A DNA stretch of 64,000 bases from Clostridiaceae bacterium Marseille-Q4143 (GTDB taxonomy: Bacteria; Bacillota; Clostridia; Lachnospirales; Lachnospiraceae): positions 1,678,253 through 1,742,252 of the forward strand of contig CP073693.1 of assembly GCA_018228645.1 (NCBI GenBank), given 5' to 3'. Made by a program: the position numbers and the translations under genes. The stretch's first letter is position 1, and every line of letters begins with the position of its first letter. Positions 25,720-35,060 of this stretch are shown piece by piece. The notes under the pieces were generated by a model. That model did not search any database. It was not told where the DNA came from and worked only from the letters and a program-made list of their open reading frames with translations.

Positions 25720-26913
25720 ATGAAAAAGTTAGTAAGTCTTGCTTTATCAGCAGTTCTTGCACTTTCTGTTGTTGCCTGTGGCAGCAGTGATACTGCAGCA
25801 TCCACAACAGAGTCCACTTCTGAAAGCTCTGATGCGACTGCATCTGCAGACGGAGCCTTCAAGATCGGCGGAATCGGACCGATCACCGGTGGAGCAGCAA
25901 TTTATGGCCAGGCTGTTATGAATGCAGCTCAGATGGCAACGGATGAGATTAACGCAGCAGGCGGAATCAACGGATATCAGGTAGAGTTCCGTTTTGAGGA
26001 TGACGAGCATGATGCAGAGAAGTCTGTCAATGCTTATAACACTTTGAAAGACTGGGGTATGCAGATGCTTATGGGTACTGTAACCTCTACACCGTGTACT
26101 GCAGTTGTAGCAAAGACTGCAGAGGATAATATATTCCAGCTGACTCCTTCAGGATCTGCGGTAGAGAGTATTGCACAGCCGAATGCTTTCCGTGTATGCT
26201 TCTCTGATCCGAACCAGGGTTTTGCATCTGCACAGTATATTGGAGAAAATCACCTGGCAACCAAAGTTGCTGTTATTTACAACAGTTCTGATGTATATTC
26301 CAGCGGTATTTATCAGAAGTTTGCTGAGGAAGCTCCGAATCAGGGTATTGAAGTAGTATCCGCTGAGGCATTTACTGAGGACAGCAAAACTGATTTCTCC
26401 GTACAGCTTCAGAAAGCAAAAGAAGCAGGCGCTGAGCTGGTATTCCTTCCGATCTATTATACCGAGGCGTCCATCATCCTGACTCAGGCAAACAGCATGG
26501 GTTATGCACCGATGTTCTTCGGATGTGATGGTCTCGACGGTATTCTTGGTGTTGAGAACTTTGATACTTCTCTTACTGAGGATGTTATGCTTCTGACTCC
26601 GTTCGTAGCTGATGCACAGGACGAGAAGACACAGGCATTTGTATCTGCTTACGAAGAGAAATTCGGCGAGACTCCGAACCAGTTCGCAGCAGACACATAT
26701 GACGCAATGTACATCATCAAAGCTGCAGCTGAGAAGGCTGGTGTGACTCCGGATATGAGTGCATCTGATATCTGCGAGGCAATGAAGACTGCTATGACAG
26801 AGATTACTTTCGATGGTCTGACCGGCGAAGGAATGACCTGGGATGCTGATGGTGAGCCTACCAAAGCTCCGAAAGCAATGAAGATCGTAGATGGTGCTTA
26901 CACCGCTATGTAA
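25720..26913 (+). CDS. livJ: Branched-chain amino acid ABC transporter substrate-binding lipoprotein
   Basis: A 397-residue periplasmic-binding-type lipoprotein. The signal peptide ends in lipobox SVVAC with Cys20, then a Ser/Thr/Ala linker. The Peripla_BP_6 domain follows (FKIGGIGPITGGAAIYGQAV, DEINAAGGINGYQVE). It captures leucine, isoleucine, valine or a related ligand and delivers it to LivHM. First gene of a five-gene operon; a hairpin after it may raise its level relative to the rest. Confidence 0.95.
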   Translation: MKKLVSLALSAVLALSVVACGSSDTAASTTESTSESSDATASADGAFKIGGIGPITGGAAIYGQAVMNAAQMATDEINAAGGINGYQVEFRFEDDEHDAEKSVNAYNTLKDWGMQMLMGTVTSTPCTAVVAKTAEDNIFQLTPSGSAVESIAQPNAFRVCFSDPNQGFASAQYIGENHLATKVAVIYNSSDVYSSGIYQKFAEEAPNQGIEVVSAEAFTEDSKTDFSVQLQKAKEAGAELVFLPIYYTEASIILTQANSMGYAPMFFGCDGLDGILGVENFDTSLTEDVMLLTPFVADAQDEKTQAFVSAYEEKFGETPNQFAADTYDAMYIIKAAAEKAGVTPDMSASDICEAMKTAMTEITFDGLTGEGMTWDADGEPTKAPKAMKIVDGAYTAM

Positions 26914-26952
26914 TTAGAACTACACGATAGTTCCGGCCAAGAGCCGATTGGA

Positions 26953-26990
26953 ACAGAGACGTTCTGATAAAGGGCGTCTCTGTATTTTTT
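26953..26990 (+). terminator. Intercistronic terminator/attenuator between livJ and livH
   Basis: ACAGAGACG pairs with CGTCTCTGT, followed by ATTTTTT. Partial termination here would give more binding protein than permease. Confidence 0.85.
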
Positions 26991-27039
26991 ACAGTCAGGT
27001 TTATCCACTGTAAACACAATAACTATTAAGAGGAGTTGA

Positions 27040-27927
27040 ATGAGTATGAGTTTTGTATCCTACATATTAAATGGCATCAGCCTTGGCAGTGTGTATGCGA
27101 TCATTGCACTGGGATATACGATGGTATACGGTATTGCCAAGATGCTGAACTTCGCTCATGGTGATATCATCATGGTAGGAAGCTATGTGGCATTTATAGC
27201 CATTAACAGCATGGGGCTTCCGGTTCCGGTATCTATCCTGCTTTCCGTTGTAGTCTGCACGGTGCTTGGTATGGTAATTGAGAGGGTGGCATATAAACCA
27301 CTTCGTCATGCCTCCAAACTGGCAGTATTGATTACAGCAATCGGTGCCAGCTACTTTCTCCAGAATGTAGCACTTCTTATTTTTGGTGCAAACACAAAAT
27401 CTTTCACTTCCATCGTAGGAAATGGTTCTGTTCAACTGGCAGGAGGAGCACTTTCGGTTACTATGGTGACGATTGTTACGGTGATTGCCTGCGTCGTGAT
27501 CATGATCGGCTTGATGGCATTTATGAAATATTCCAAAGCAGGTCATGCAATGCTGGCCGTATCTGAGGATGACGGCGCTGCACAGCTGATGGGTATCAAT
27601 GTCAATGCGACAATTGCACTGACCTTTGCCATTGGTTCCGGACTGGCAGCCATTGCAGGCGTTCTGCTCTGTTCGGCTTATCCGTCTCTGACTCCCTATA
27701 CTGGTTCCATGCCTGGTATCAAAGCATTCGTAGCAGCAGTATTTGGTGGTATCGGATCTATTCCGGGAGCATTTATCGGCGGCATTCTTCTGGGAGTCAT
27801 TGAGATCCTTGGAAAAGCTTATATTTCTTCACAGCTGGCAGATGCCATCGTATTTGCTGTGCTGATTGTAGTGCTGGTAGTAAAGCCGACAGGACTTCTT
27901 GGAAAACAGATCCAGGAAAAGGTATAA
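27040..27927 (+). CDS. livH: Branched-chain amino acid ABC transporter permease LivH
   Basis: A 295-residue integral membrane protein of the BPD_transp_2 family with eight or so helices; N-terminal NGISLGSVYAIIALGYTMVYG and NFAHGDIIMVGSY are hallmarks of LivH. AGGAG lies upstream; the in-frame ATG at 27046 is an equally possible start. It forms the translocation pore with LivM. Confidence 0.95.
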   Translation: MSMSFVSYILNGISLGSVYAIIALGYTMVYGIAKMLNFAHGDIIMVGSYVAFIAINSMGLPVPVSILLSVVVCTVLGMVIERVAYKPLRHASKLAVLITAIGASYFLQNVALLIFGANTKSFTSIVGNGSVQLAGGALSVTMVTIVTVIACVVIMIGLMAFMKYSKAGHAMLAVSEDDGAAQLMGINVNATIALTFAIGSGLAAIAGVLLCSAYPSLTPYTGSMPGIKAFVAAVFGGIGSIPGAFIGGILLGVIEILGKAYISSQLADAIVFAVLIVVLVVKPTGLLGKQIQEKV

Positions 27928-27942
27928 AGGAGGCTGCGGAAC

Positions 27943-29007
27943 ATGAAGAATTTATCAAAGAATACAAAGAGCAGTCTGACAACCTATGGAATGGTTGTTG
28001 CAGCTTATATCATATGTGAACTTTTCCTTCAGACCGGTCATATGACCAGTCTTCTGAAAGGACTTTTAGTACCGCTTTGTGTCTATGCAATTCTGGCTGT
28101 ATCCCTGAACCTGACGGTTGGTATTTTAGGAGAGTTAAGCCTTGGTCATGCGGGATTTATGTGTGTGGGCGCATTTACCAGCGCGGTATTTTCCAAATGT
28201 GTCATGAATACGATTACAGTTCCGACGGTGCGTTTCCTTCTGGCACTGCTGGTAGGAGTCGTTTGTGCAGGTATCTGTGGTGTACTGATTGGTATTCCGG
28301 TACTTCGTCTGAGAGGAGATTATCTGGCCATCGTAACCCTGGCATTTGGTGAAATCATTAAGAACCTGGTCAATGTTATTTATTTTGGAAAAGACAGTGC
28401 AGGATTCCATTTCTCCATGAAGGATATTATGTCCCTGAATATGGAAGCAGATGGCGATGTGATCATCAAAGGTGCACAGGGAATTACCGGTGCGCCGACG
28501 GATTCCAACTTTACCATTGGTATTATTCTTCTGTTGATCACTCTGTTTGTAGTTATGAATCTGGTAAATTCCAGATCCGGACGCGCCATCATGGCCATCC
28601 GTGACAATCGTATCGCAGCAGAATCCATCGGTATCAATATTACAAAATACAAAATTCTTGCATTCAGTATTTCCGCAGCTCTGGCCGGAGCCGCAGGTGT
28701 GCTGTATGCCCATAATCTGTCTACTTTGACAGCTTTGCCGAAGAACTTCGGTTACAACATGTCCATCACCATCCTGGTATTCGTCGTACTGGGAGGTATC
28801 GGAAATGTCCGCGGATCTGTGATCGCAGCCGTTATTCTGACACTGCTTCCGGAACTCTTACGTTTCTTAAGTGACTACCGTATGCTGATCTATGCAGTTG
28901 TCCTGATTGTAACCATGATCTTGGTATGGAGTCCGGGCGGTATTGCATTCAGAGAGCGTCTGGAGAACATGAATCCGTTTTGTAAAAAAGAGAAGGAGGT
29001 ACAGTAG
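27943..29007 (+). CDS. livM: Branched-chain amino acid ABC transporter permease LivM
   Basis: A 354-residue membrane protein of the same permease superfamily. It has VSLNLTVGILGELSLGHAGF near residue 50 and AIRDNRIAAESIGINI in the cytoplasmic loop that contacts the ATPases. It starts 15 bp after livH with AAGGAGG upstream. Confidence 0.95.
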   Translation: MKNLSKNTKSSLTTYGMVVAAYIICELFLQTGHMTSLLKGLLVPLCVYAILAVSLNLTVGILGELSLGHAGFMCVGAFTSAVFSKCVMNTITVPTVRFLLALLVGVVCAGICGVLIGIPVLRLRGDYLAIVTLAFGEIIKNLVNVIYFGKDSAGFHFSMKDIMSLNMEADGDVIIKGAQGITGAPTDSNFTIGIILLLITLFVVMNLVNSRSGRAIMAIRDNRIAAESIGINITKYKILAFSISAALAGAAGVLYAHNLSTLTALPKNFGYNMSITILVFVVLGGIGNVRGSVIAAVILTLLPELLRFLSDYRMLIYAVVLIVTMILVWSPGGIAFRERLENMNPFCKKEKEVQ

Positions 29008-29009
29008 TT

Positions 29010-29792
29010 ATGGCAGCATCTGAAAATACACCTATGCTGGAAGTCAAGAATCTGGGTATCTCCTTTGGAGGACTTCGTGCAGTAGATAATTTTAATATGA
29101 CCATCGAAAAGGGACAACTTTATGGTTTGATCGGTCCGAACGGTGCCGGAAAAACAACTATTTTCAATATGTTAACTGGAGTTTACAAACCGACCGATGG
29201 AAAGATCTGTCTGGACGGTGAAGATATTACCGGAAAGAGTACGATGGAGATCAATAAGGAAGGAATTGCAAGAACCTTCCAGAACATTCGTCTGTTCTCT
29301 GACCTGACCGTGCTGGATAATGTAAAAGCAGGTCTGCATAATCAGAAAGAATATATTTATTCTACTCTGTCAGGAATTCTTCGTCTGCCGTCTTATCACA
29401 AAGCAGAGAAAGCCATGGACGAGCGTGCCATGGAACTTTTAAAAGTATTTGACCTGGAGAAAGAGGCAGATTATAAAGCATCCAATCTTCCTTACGGAAA
29501 ACAGAGAAAGCTGGAGATTGCCAGGGCACTGGCTACGAATCCGAAGCTCCTTCTGCTGGATGAACCGGCAGCCGGCATGAACCCCAATGAGACTCAGGAA
29601 CTGATGAATACCATTCATTTCGTAAGAGATGAGTTCCATATGACGATTCTTCTGATCGAGCATGATATGAAACTGGTATCCGGTATTTGTGAGAAACTGA
29701 CGGTACTGAACTTTGGTCAGGAGCTGGCCAGCGGAGATACCTCCACCGTTCTGAACGATCCGAAGGTTATCACGGCATATCTTGGTGAGTAG
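29010..29792 (+). CDS. livG: Branched-chain amino acid ABC transporter ATP-binding protein LivG
   Basis: A 260-residue ATPase: Walker A GPNGAGKTT, signature LPYGKQRKLEIARALA (the LPYG variant typical of LivG), Walker B LLLLDEPAAGMNP and a C-terminal BCA_ABC_TP_C tail. GGAGG lies upstream, two bases after the livM stop. Confidence 0.95.
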   Translation: MAASENTPMLEVKNLGISFGGLRAVDNFNMTIEKGQLYGLIGPNGAGKTTIFNMLTGVYKPTDGKICLDGEDITGKSTMEINKEGIARTFQNIRLFSDLTVLDNVKAGLHNQKEYIYSTLSGILRLPSYHKAEKAMDERAMELLKVFDLEKEADYKASNLPYGKQRKLEIARALATNPKLLLLDEPAAGMNPNETQELMNTIHFVRDEFHMTILLIEHDMKLVSGICEKLTVLNFGQELASGDTSTVLNDPKVITAYLGE

Positions 29793-29805
29793 AGGAGGAA
29801 CGACA

Positions 29806-30516
29806 ATGGCAATGCTTGAGATTAAAGACCTGGAAGTATATTACGGAATGATCCAGGCAATCAAAGGAATCTCCTTTGAGGTAAATGAAGGCGAGGTTAT
29901 CGCCCTGATCGGTGCCAACGGAGCCGGAAAGACGACCATTCTTCACACCATTTCCGGACTGATCGCTCCAAAGAAAGGAAGCATCACTTTTGAAGGACAG
30001 GAGATCACAAAGATCCCGGCTCACAAGATCGTAGAAAACGGACTGGCACAGGTACCGGAGGGCCGCCGTGTATTCCCGTCCTTAAGTGTCCTGCAGAACC
30101 TGAAGCTGGGTGCTTATACAAGAAAAGATAAAAAAGAGATTGACGATACACTGAAGATGATCTATGAGCGTTTTCCGCGTCTGGAAGAACGTAAAAACCA
30201 GCCGGCAGGAACTCTCTCCGGAGGTGAGCAGCAGATGCTTGCCATGGGACGTGCCCTCATGTCCAAGCCACGGATCATCCTCATGGATGAGCCCTCCATG
30301 GGTCTCTCCCCGATCTTCGTAAACGAGATTTTCGACATTATCAAACAGGTCAGCGCCAGCGGAACCACTGTTCTTCTGGTAGAGCAGAACGCAAAGAAAG
30401 CTCTGTCCATCGCAGACAGAGGTTATGTTCTGGAGACCGGCAAGATTGTAAAAGAAGGAAAAGCTTCGGATCTTCTAAATGATGAGGCAGTAAAGAAAGC
30501 TTATCTGGGAGAATAA
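29806..30516 (+). CDS. livF: Branched-chain amino acid ABC transporter ATP-binding protein LivF
   Basis: A 236-residue ATPase: GANGAGKTT, Q-loop region APEGR-like VPEGRRVFPSLSV, LSGGEQQMLAMGRALM and IILMDEPSMGLSP, characteristic of LivF. The ATG at 29806 follows AGAGGAGG; an upstream GTG frame from 29782 lies inside that site. Last gene of the operon. Confidence 0.95.
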   Translation: MAMLEIKDLEVYYGMIQAIKGISFEVNEGEVIALIGANGAGKTTILHTISGLIAPKKGSITFEGQEITKIPAHKIVENGLAQVPEGRRVFPSLSVLQNLKLGAYTRKDKKEIDDTLKMIYERFPRLEERKNQPAGTLSGGEQQMLAMGRALMSKPRIILMDEPSMGLSPIFVNEIFDIIKQVSASGTTVLLVEQNAKKALSIADRGYVLETGKIVKEGKASDLLNDEAVKKAYLGE

Positions 30517-30535
30517 AACAGACATACGAAAAAAG

Positions 30536-30568
30536 ACCACGATCAAGAGATTGATTGTGGTTTTTTTT
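30536..30568 (+). terminator. Intrinsic terminator of the liv operon
   Basis: ACCACGATCAA pairs with TTGATTGTGGT over GAGA, followed by eight T. Confidence 0.95.
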
Positions 30569-30595
30569 GGCATAATTTACAGGTGCTTTAACTAA

Positions 30596-30641
30596 TCAGG
30601 AGTGACAGAATGTCACTCCTGACATTCTGGTTTTTATTTTT
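30596..30641 (+). promoter_or_regulatory. Two mutually exclusive hairpins, attenuator-like
   Basis: TCAGGAGTGACA (30596-30607) pairs with TGTCACTCCTGA (30611-30622). Alternatively CAGAATGTC (30606-30614) pairs with GACATTCTG (30621-30629), followed by GTTTTTATTTTT. The two cannot form together. No intact gene begins directly downstream, so this may be a relic leader or simply a second terminator. Confidence 0.5.
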
Positions 30642-30664
30642 AGGAGAATGCAGTATGGGTTTGC

Positions 30665-30815
30665 TGTACCGTTTGGGCATATGCAGCCGATAGCTGTGCC
30701 TATACCCGGATGCGATGGAATATCTCTGATTATTCATGCATTTTGCTGCATTATTTCAGCTTGGCGGGTAGATAGCCAGGAAAGTTCGTCAGACATCCAA
30801 CAATTGTTCTTACCG
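30665..30815 (+). repeat. 151-bp direct repeat, copy A
   Basis: Matches 32837-32987 at 144 of 151 positions with no gaps; all seven differences are transitions. The two copies flank the AAA-ATPase/PD-(D/E)XK gene in the same orientation. The short open frames across it differ little between copies and look non-coding. The rest of the 30569-31051 gap holds the attenuator-like hairpins and a relic frame. Confidence 0.92.
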
Positions 30816-30973
30816 TGGGTGCGGGGGTCGGTATAGTGATCTTTCTGCCCAGACTACCTGCAGATTCGCGGGAAAAGGCGGTTAAGGCAGGCACAGAACA
30901 GAAAAATTGGGTGGAGCGTATGAAAGAATCCTTATATGTCCAGACCACACCGAGATGGTGGTCGGAAAATTAA
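30776..30973 (+). pseudogene. Possible relic of a membrane-protein C terminus
   Basis: A 65-codon open frame with no start codon or ribosome site, running from a TAG at 30773 to TAA at 30971. It reads as a hydrophobic segment (TIVLTVGAGVGIVIFLP) followed by a charged tail, like the last part of a small membrane protein. Its beginning lies inside repeat copy A; in copy B the same frame ends after 15 codons. Speculative. Confidence 0.2.
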
Positions 30974-31051
30974 TTTAATGGTTGTTACCAGTTGCCAACC
31001 CACTTCTGAAAATCGTATAATAGATTTAAAGATTTCAGCAGGAGGGACAGC

Positions 31052-32713
31052 ATGAAGTATCAGATTCCGATAGGAGTATCAGATTTTGCGGAGATTCGTA
31101 AAAATGAATATTACTATGTGGATAAAACAGCATTGATAGAAGAACTGTTAAAGACATCGGCAGTGAAGGTCACACTGATTACGAGACCGAGAAGATTTGG
31201 AAAAACGATCGGCATGAGCATGCTGTCCAGTTTCTTTGATATACGGAAGGACAGCAGAGAACTGTTTGAAGGATTGCATGTGGTGGAAGATACATCGCTG
31301 TGTCAGGAGTGGATGAATCAGTGGCCTACCATTTTTCTCACATTTAAGAAAGTGGACGGACTGAATTTTGACAGTGCATATGAAATGCTGGCATCTGTCA
31401 TGGCAGATCTGTTTAATGAACATAGTTATTTGTTGCAGGATGAAAGAATATCGGCATATGACAGAGAGATGCTGGAACGGATTATGAATGCGTCAGCGTC
31501 TATGACGGAGCTGAAAAACAGTCTGAGTTTGATGACTAGAGTGATGCAGATTCATTATGGAAAATCAGTCATTCTGCTTCTGGACGAGTACGATGTGCCG
31601 GTAGCCAAGGCAAATCAGAACGGTTATTATGATGCAATGCTGGATCTGATGAAGGGACTGATGCAGGCACTGAAAGATAATTCAGCGCTTCGATTTGCAG
31701 TCATTACTGGTTGTCTGAAGATTGCCAAGGAAAGTATTTTTACAGGAACCAACAATTTTGTGTCTGATACCATTGTAACATCGGGCCTGAATGAATATTT
31801 CGGATTTACACAGACGGATATGGAGAAACTTCTGAAGGATTTTCAGATGGAGATATACGCTGATACCATAAAAGAATGGTATGACGGTTATCAGTTTGGA
31901 GATTGTGACGTGTATTGTCCATGGGACGTGATGAATTATTTGCGGGATGTGCAGCGTAATCCACAGGCGAAACCTGTGGGCTACTGGAAAAATACAAGCG
32001 ATAATGCGATTATCCGTTCCTTTATTGATTATGCGGGCAGCAGTATTTCAGAAAAGCTGGAGACATTATTGAATGGAGGATATATTGTTCAGCGAATCGA
32101 AGAAAATCTTACGTATGATTACCTTCACTCTTCAGAGGAAAATCTGTGGAGTGTACTGTATCTGACGGGTTATCTGACCAGAATGAGGACAGAGAATCTG
32201 CCGGATGGTATGTTTGCACTGACAATTCCGAACAAAGAAATCCGGGAGATTTTTGAGACAACCGTCAAGAAATGGTTTGATGACAGTGTACTTAAGGTTA
32301 ACCGTCAGGCTATGTTTGATGCCGTGTGGAATGGGGACAGCAGTACACTGGAAAAAGAGATGAGCAGGCTGCTTCGGAGAACTATCAGTTATCATGACTA
32401 TAAAGAAGATTTCTATCATGCATTTCTTGCAGGTATTTTCGCAGGAGCCGGATACATTGTAAAATCAAACAGGGAAAGCGGAGAAGGCCGGAGTGATGTG
32501 GTCGTGTGTGACTCTCTGAACGGACGGGCGGTTATTTTTGAAGCAAAGTATTCTCGCACATTGGATGAGATGGAGCACGACTGCAAGAAAGCCCTTCAGC
32601 AGATCAGTGAACGTGGATATACGACGGAATATGAAGACGACTATGATGAGATTCTGTGCTATGGGATTTCATTTTACAAAAAGAGATGTATGATCCGAAA
32701 AAGTGAAAAGTAA
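31052..32713 (+). CDS. AAA-ATPase-like / PD-(D/E)XK nuclease-like protein
   Basis: A 553-residue protein of the AAA-ATPase_like (PF09820-type) family. The N-terminal IPIGVSDFAEIRKNEYYYVDKT and TRPRRFGKT (Walker A, near residue 50) and LLLDEYDVPVAKA (Walker B, near residue 175) are diagnostic. The C-terminal region has GRSDVVV and VIFEAKYSRT (D...ExK), a PDDEXK_9-type nuclease core. Members are very numerous in gut anaerobes, often in multiple copies; the role is unknown, with mobile or defence functions suggested. CAGGAGGG lies before the ATG. It sits alone between 151-bp direct repeats. Confidence 0.9.
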   Translation: MKYQIPIGVSDFAEIRKNEYYYVDKTALIEELLKTSAVKVTLITRPRRFGKTIGMSMLSSFFDIRKDSRELFEGLHVVEDTSLCQEWMNQWPTIFLTFKKVDGLNFDSAYEMLASVMADLFNEHSYLLQDERISAYDREMLERIMNASASMTELKNSLSLMTRVMQIHYGKSVILLLDEYDVPVAKANQNGYYDAMLDLMKGLMQALKDNSALRFAVITGCLKIAKESIFTGTNNFVSDTIVTSGLNEYFGFTQTDMEKLLKDFQMEIYADTIKEWYDGYQFGDCDVYCPWDVMNYLRDVQRNPQAKPVGYWKNTSDNAIIRSFIDYAGSSISEKLETLLNGGYIVQRIEENLTYDYLHSSEENLWSVLYLTGYLTRMRTENLPDGMFALTIPNKEIREIFETTVKKWFDDSVLKVNRQAMFDAVWNGDSSTLEKEMSRLLRRTISYHDYKEDFYHAFLAGIFAGAGYIVKSNRESGEGRSDVVVCDSLNGRAVIFEAKYSRTLDEMEHDCKKALQQISERGYTTEYEDDYDEILCYGISFYKKRCMIRKSEK

Positions 32714-32736
32714 GCAGATGGATGAAAGTGACAGCT

Positions 32737-32782
32737 TGTGAAAGGAACGTTCATAGTTCCGCTCACAGACTGCCGCTTTTTT
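32737..32782 (+). repeat. Reduced copy of the structured leader element, terminator-like
   Basis: TGTGAAAGGAAC (32737-32748), seven bases, GTTCCGCTCACA (32756-32767): identical to the two ends of the longer elements at 51265-51370 and 51530-51638, but missing the interior of about 80 bp. Flanking bases GACAG and CTGCC extend the stem, and CTTTTTT follows, so it probably terminates the preceding gene. Confidence 0.75.
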
Positions 32783-32836
32783 CCTATCTGTGTATCTGCC
32801 ATTTTTTGTTTTTCGGAAGAACTGCCGCGGCCACAT

Positions 32837-32987
32837 TGTACCGTTTGGGCATATGCAGCCGGCAGCTGTGCCTATATCCGGATGCGATGGAATATCTCTG
32901 ATTATTCATGTATTTTGCTGTATTATTTCAGCCTGGCGGGCAGATAGCCAGGAAAGTTCGTCAGACATCCAACAATTGTTCTTACCG
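32837..32987 (+). repeat. 151-bp direct repeat, copy B
   Basis: Second copy of the repeat at 30665-30815, offset 2172 bp. The match stops at TACCG in both copies. It lies in the 410-bp gap before glgB, which otherwise holds only the hairpin element and the glgB leader. Confidence 0.92.
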
Positions 32988-33125
32988 CGTATTGAATGAT
33001 CATTAGTCAAAATCACCACATTCGTGAATTTACTACTGGGAAAAACCGGCAGAATGTGATAAAATGATCCTATCATGATAAAAATCGGACAAGGGGTAAC
33101 TATGTCCGGACAGAGGGGAACGTAT

Positions 33126-35060
33126 ATGAGTAAAAAATCAGTCAGTGAAGCTGCTGTAAAACGGCCATGGTGCATGATTACAGACATGGATCAGTATCTG
33201 TTCGGGGAAGGCACACACTATGAGATATATAAGAAGCTGGGTGCGCATCCGACGGAGTATAACGGCGAACAGGGAGTTTATTTTGCAGTATGGGCACCCC
33301 ATGCAAAGGGTGTGCGCGTAGTTGGGGAATTCAACTGCTGGGGAAACGACGGATATCCTATGAAACGTCTGGACCCATTGGGAATTTACGAAGTGTTTAT
33401 TCCGGGACTCCGGGAAGGCAGTATGTATAAATATCTGATTGAGACGGAAAGTGGAGATTATCTTTACAAAGCAGATCCGTTTGCATCTTATGCGGAAAAA
33501 CGTCCGGGTACGGCATCCAGAGTGGCAGATATCAGTCAGTTTATCTGGCATGACGAGCGCTGGATGGAGAAGAGAAAGACATGGAACAGTGCAGAGGAAG
33601 CATTGTCCATCTATGAAGTACATCCCGGTTCCTGGAAACGTCATCCCCATGAAGAGGATGAGGATGGCTTCTATAATTATAGAGAACTGGCGGAAGAGCT
33701 GACGGCGTATGTGAAGGATATGGGATATACCCATGTGGAACTGATGGGAATCGCAGAGCATCCCTTTGACGGTTCCTGGGGCTATCAGGTAACTGGATAT
33801 TTCGCACCGACATCCCGCTATGGAACGCCGGAAGATTTCCAGTATATGATGGATTATTTTCATAAGCACGGCATCGGCGTCATTCTGGACTGGGTTCCGG
33901 CTCATTTTCCGAAAGATGCGCATGGTCTTGCGAATTTTGACGGGCAGCCCCTCTTTGAGCATCCGGACAGCCGAAAGGGGGAGCATCCGGACTGGGGAAC
34001 CAAGATTTTTAATTATGAGAAATCAGAGGTACGGAATTTCCTGATTGCCAATGCGCTGTTCTGGCTCAATGAATATCATGTAGATGGTCTTCGTGTGGAT
34101 GCGGTGGCATCCATGCTGTATCTGGATTACGGAAAACAGGACGGTCAGTGGGTGCCGAACAAATATGGCGGCAAGGAAAATCTGGAGGCCATCTGGTTCT
34201 TTAAACATCTGAATTCCCTCATCCGTGGAAGAAATGACGGAGCAATGATAATTGCGGAGGAATCCACTGCATGGCCGGGTGTTACGAAGGATGTTAAAGA
34301 TGACGGTCTTGGATTTACCTTCAAGTGGAATATGGGCTGGATGAACGATTTCCTGGAATATATGAAGCTTGACCCGTATTTTCGGAAAGATAATCATAAT
34401 AAGATGACCTTTGCCATGAGTTATGCGTGCAGTGAGAATTATATTCTGGTACTGTCCCATGACGAGGTAGTGCATCTGAAATGTTCCATGATCAACAAGA
34501 TGCCAGGTTATATGGATGACAAGTTTGCAAACCTGAAAGCAGGTTATGCGTTCATGTTCGGACATTCAGGCAAAAAGCTTCTGTTTATGGGAAATGAGTT
34601 TGCACAGCTGCAGGAATGGAGCGAAGAACGTGAGCTGGACTGGTTCCTTCTGAAAGAAGAACGTCATCAGGGCATGCAGAATTTTGTGAAGGCACTGCTT
34701 CACATGTATAAGAAATACCGCTGTCTCTATGAGCTGGATGACAGCTGGGATGGCTTCCAGTGGATCAATGCAGATGACTGCTATAGAAGCATTTTCAGTT
34801 TCGTAAGATATAGCAAGAGTAAGAGAAAGAGTCTGCTTTTTGTTGTAAACTTTACGCCGATGGAGCGTCCGGATTACCGTGTTGGTGTGCCGAAGAAGAA
34901 AAAGTATAAACTGATTCTGGACAGTGATGCGAAAGAATTCGGTGGAAAAGGACGGAAGCGTCCAGAAGTATATGAGGCGAAAAAAGGCGACTGCGATAAC
35001 CAGAAATATTATGTGGAGTATCCATTGAGTGCATATGGAATTGCAGTCTTTGAGTTTTAA
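33126..35060 (+). CDS. glgB: 1,4-alpha-glucan branching enzyme GlgB
   Basis: A 644-residue GH13 enzyme. An N-terminal CBM48 contains VWAPHAKGVRVVGEFNCWG; the (beta/alpha)8 barrel holds GYQVTGYFAPTSRYG, GVILDWVPAHF, GLRVDAVASM (nucleophile Asp), IIAEEST (acid/base Glu) and LSHDEV (third Asp). It introduces alpha-1,6 branches into glycogen. The start at 33126 has AGAGGGGAA just upstream; in-frame ATGs at 33075 and 33102 lack ribosome sites. No other glycogen genes are present in the window. Confidence 0.95.
   Translation: MSKKSVSEAAVKRPWCMITDMDQYLFGEGTHYEIYKKLGAHPTEYNGEQGVYFAVWAPHAKGVRVVGEFNCWGNDGYPMKRLDPLGIYEVFIPGLREGSMYKYLIETESGDYLYKADPFASYAEKRPGTASRVADISQFIWHDERWMEKRKTWNSAEEALSIYEVHPGSWKRHPHEEDEDGFYNYRELAEELTAYVKDMGYTHVELMGIAEHPFDGSWGYQVTGYFAPTSRYGTPEDFQYMMDYFHKHGIGVILDWVPAHFPKDAHGLANFDGQPLFEHPDSRKGEHPDWGTKIFNYEKSEVRNFLIANALFWLNEYHVDGLRVDAVASMLYLDYGKQDGQWVPNKYGGKENLEAIWFFKHLNSLIRGRNDGAMIIAEESTAWPGVTKDVKDDGLGFTFKWNMGWMNDFLEYMKLDPYFRKDNHNKMTFAMSYACSENYILVLSHDEVVHLKCSMINKMPGYMDDKFANLKAGYAFMFGHSGKKLLFMGNEFAQLQEWSEERELDWFLLKEERHQGMQNFVKALLHMYKKYRCLYELDDSWDGFQWINADDCYRSIFSFVRYSKSKRKSLLFVVNFTPMERPDYRVGVPKKKKYKLILDSDAKEFGGKGRKRPEVYEAKKGDCDNQKYYVEYPLSAYGIAVFEF

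Noticed and set aside
30648..30836. Small protein encoded by the 151-bp repeat
   Set aside because: Similar frames exist in both copies, but without ribosome-binding sites, and the observed transitions change residues with no sign of coding constraint.
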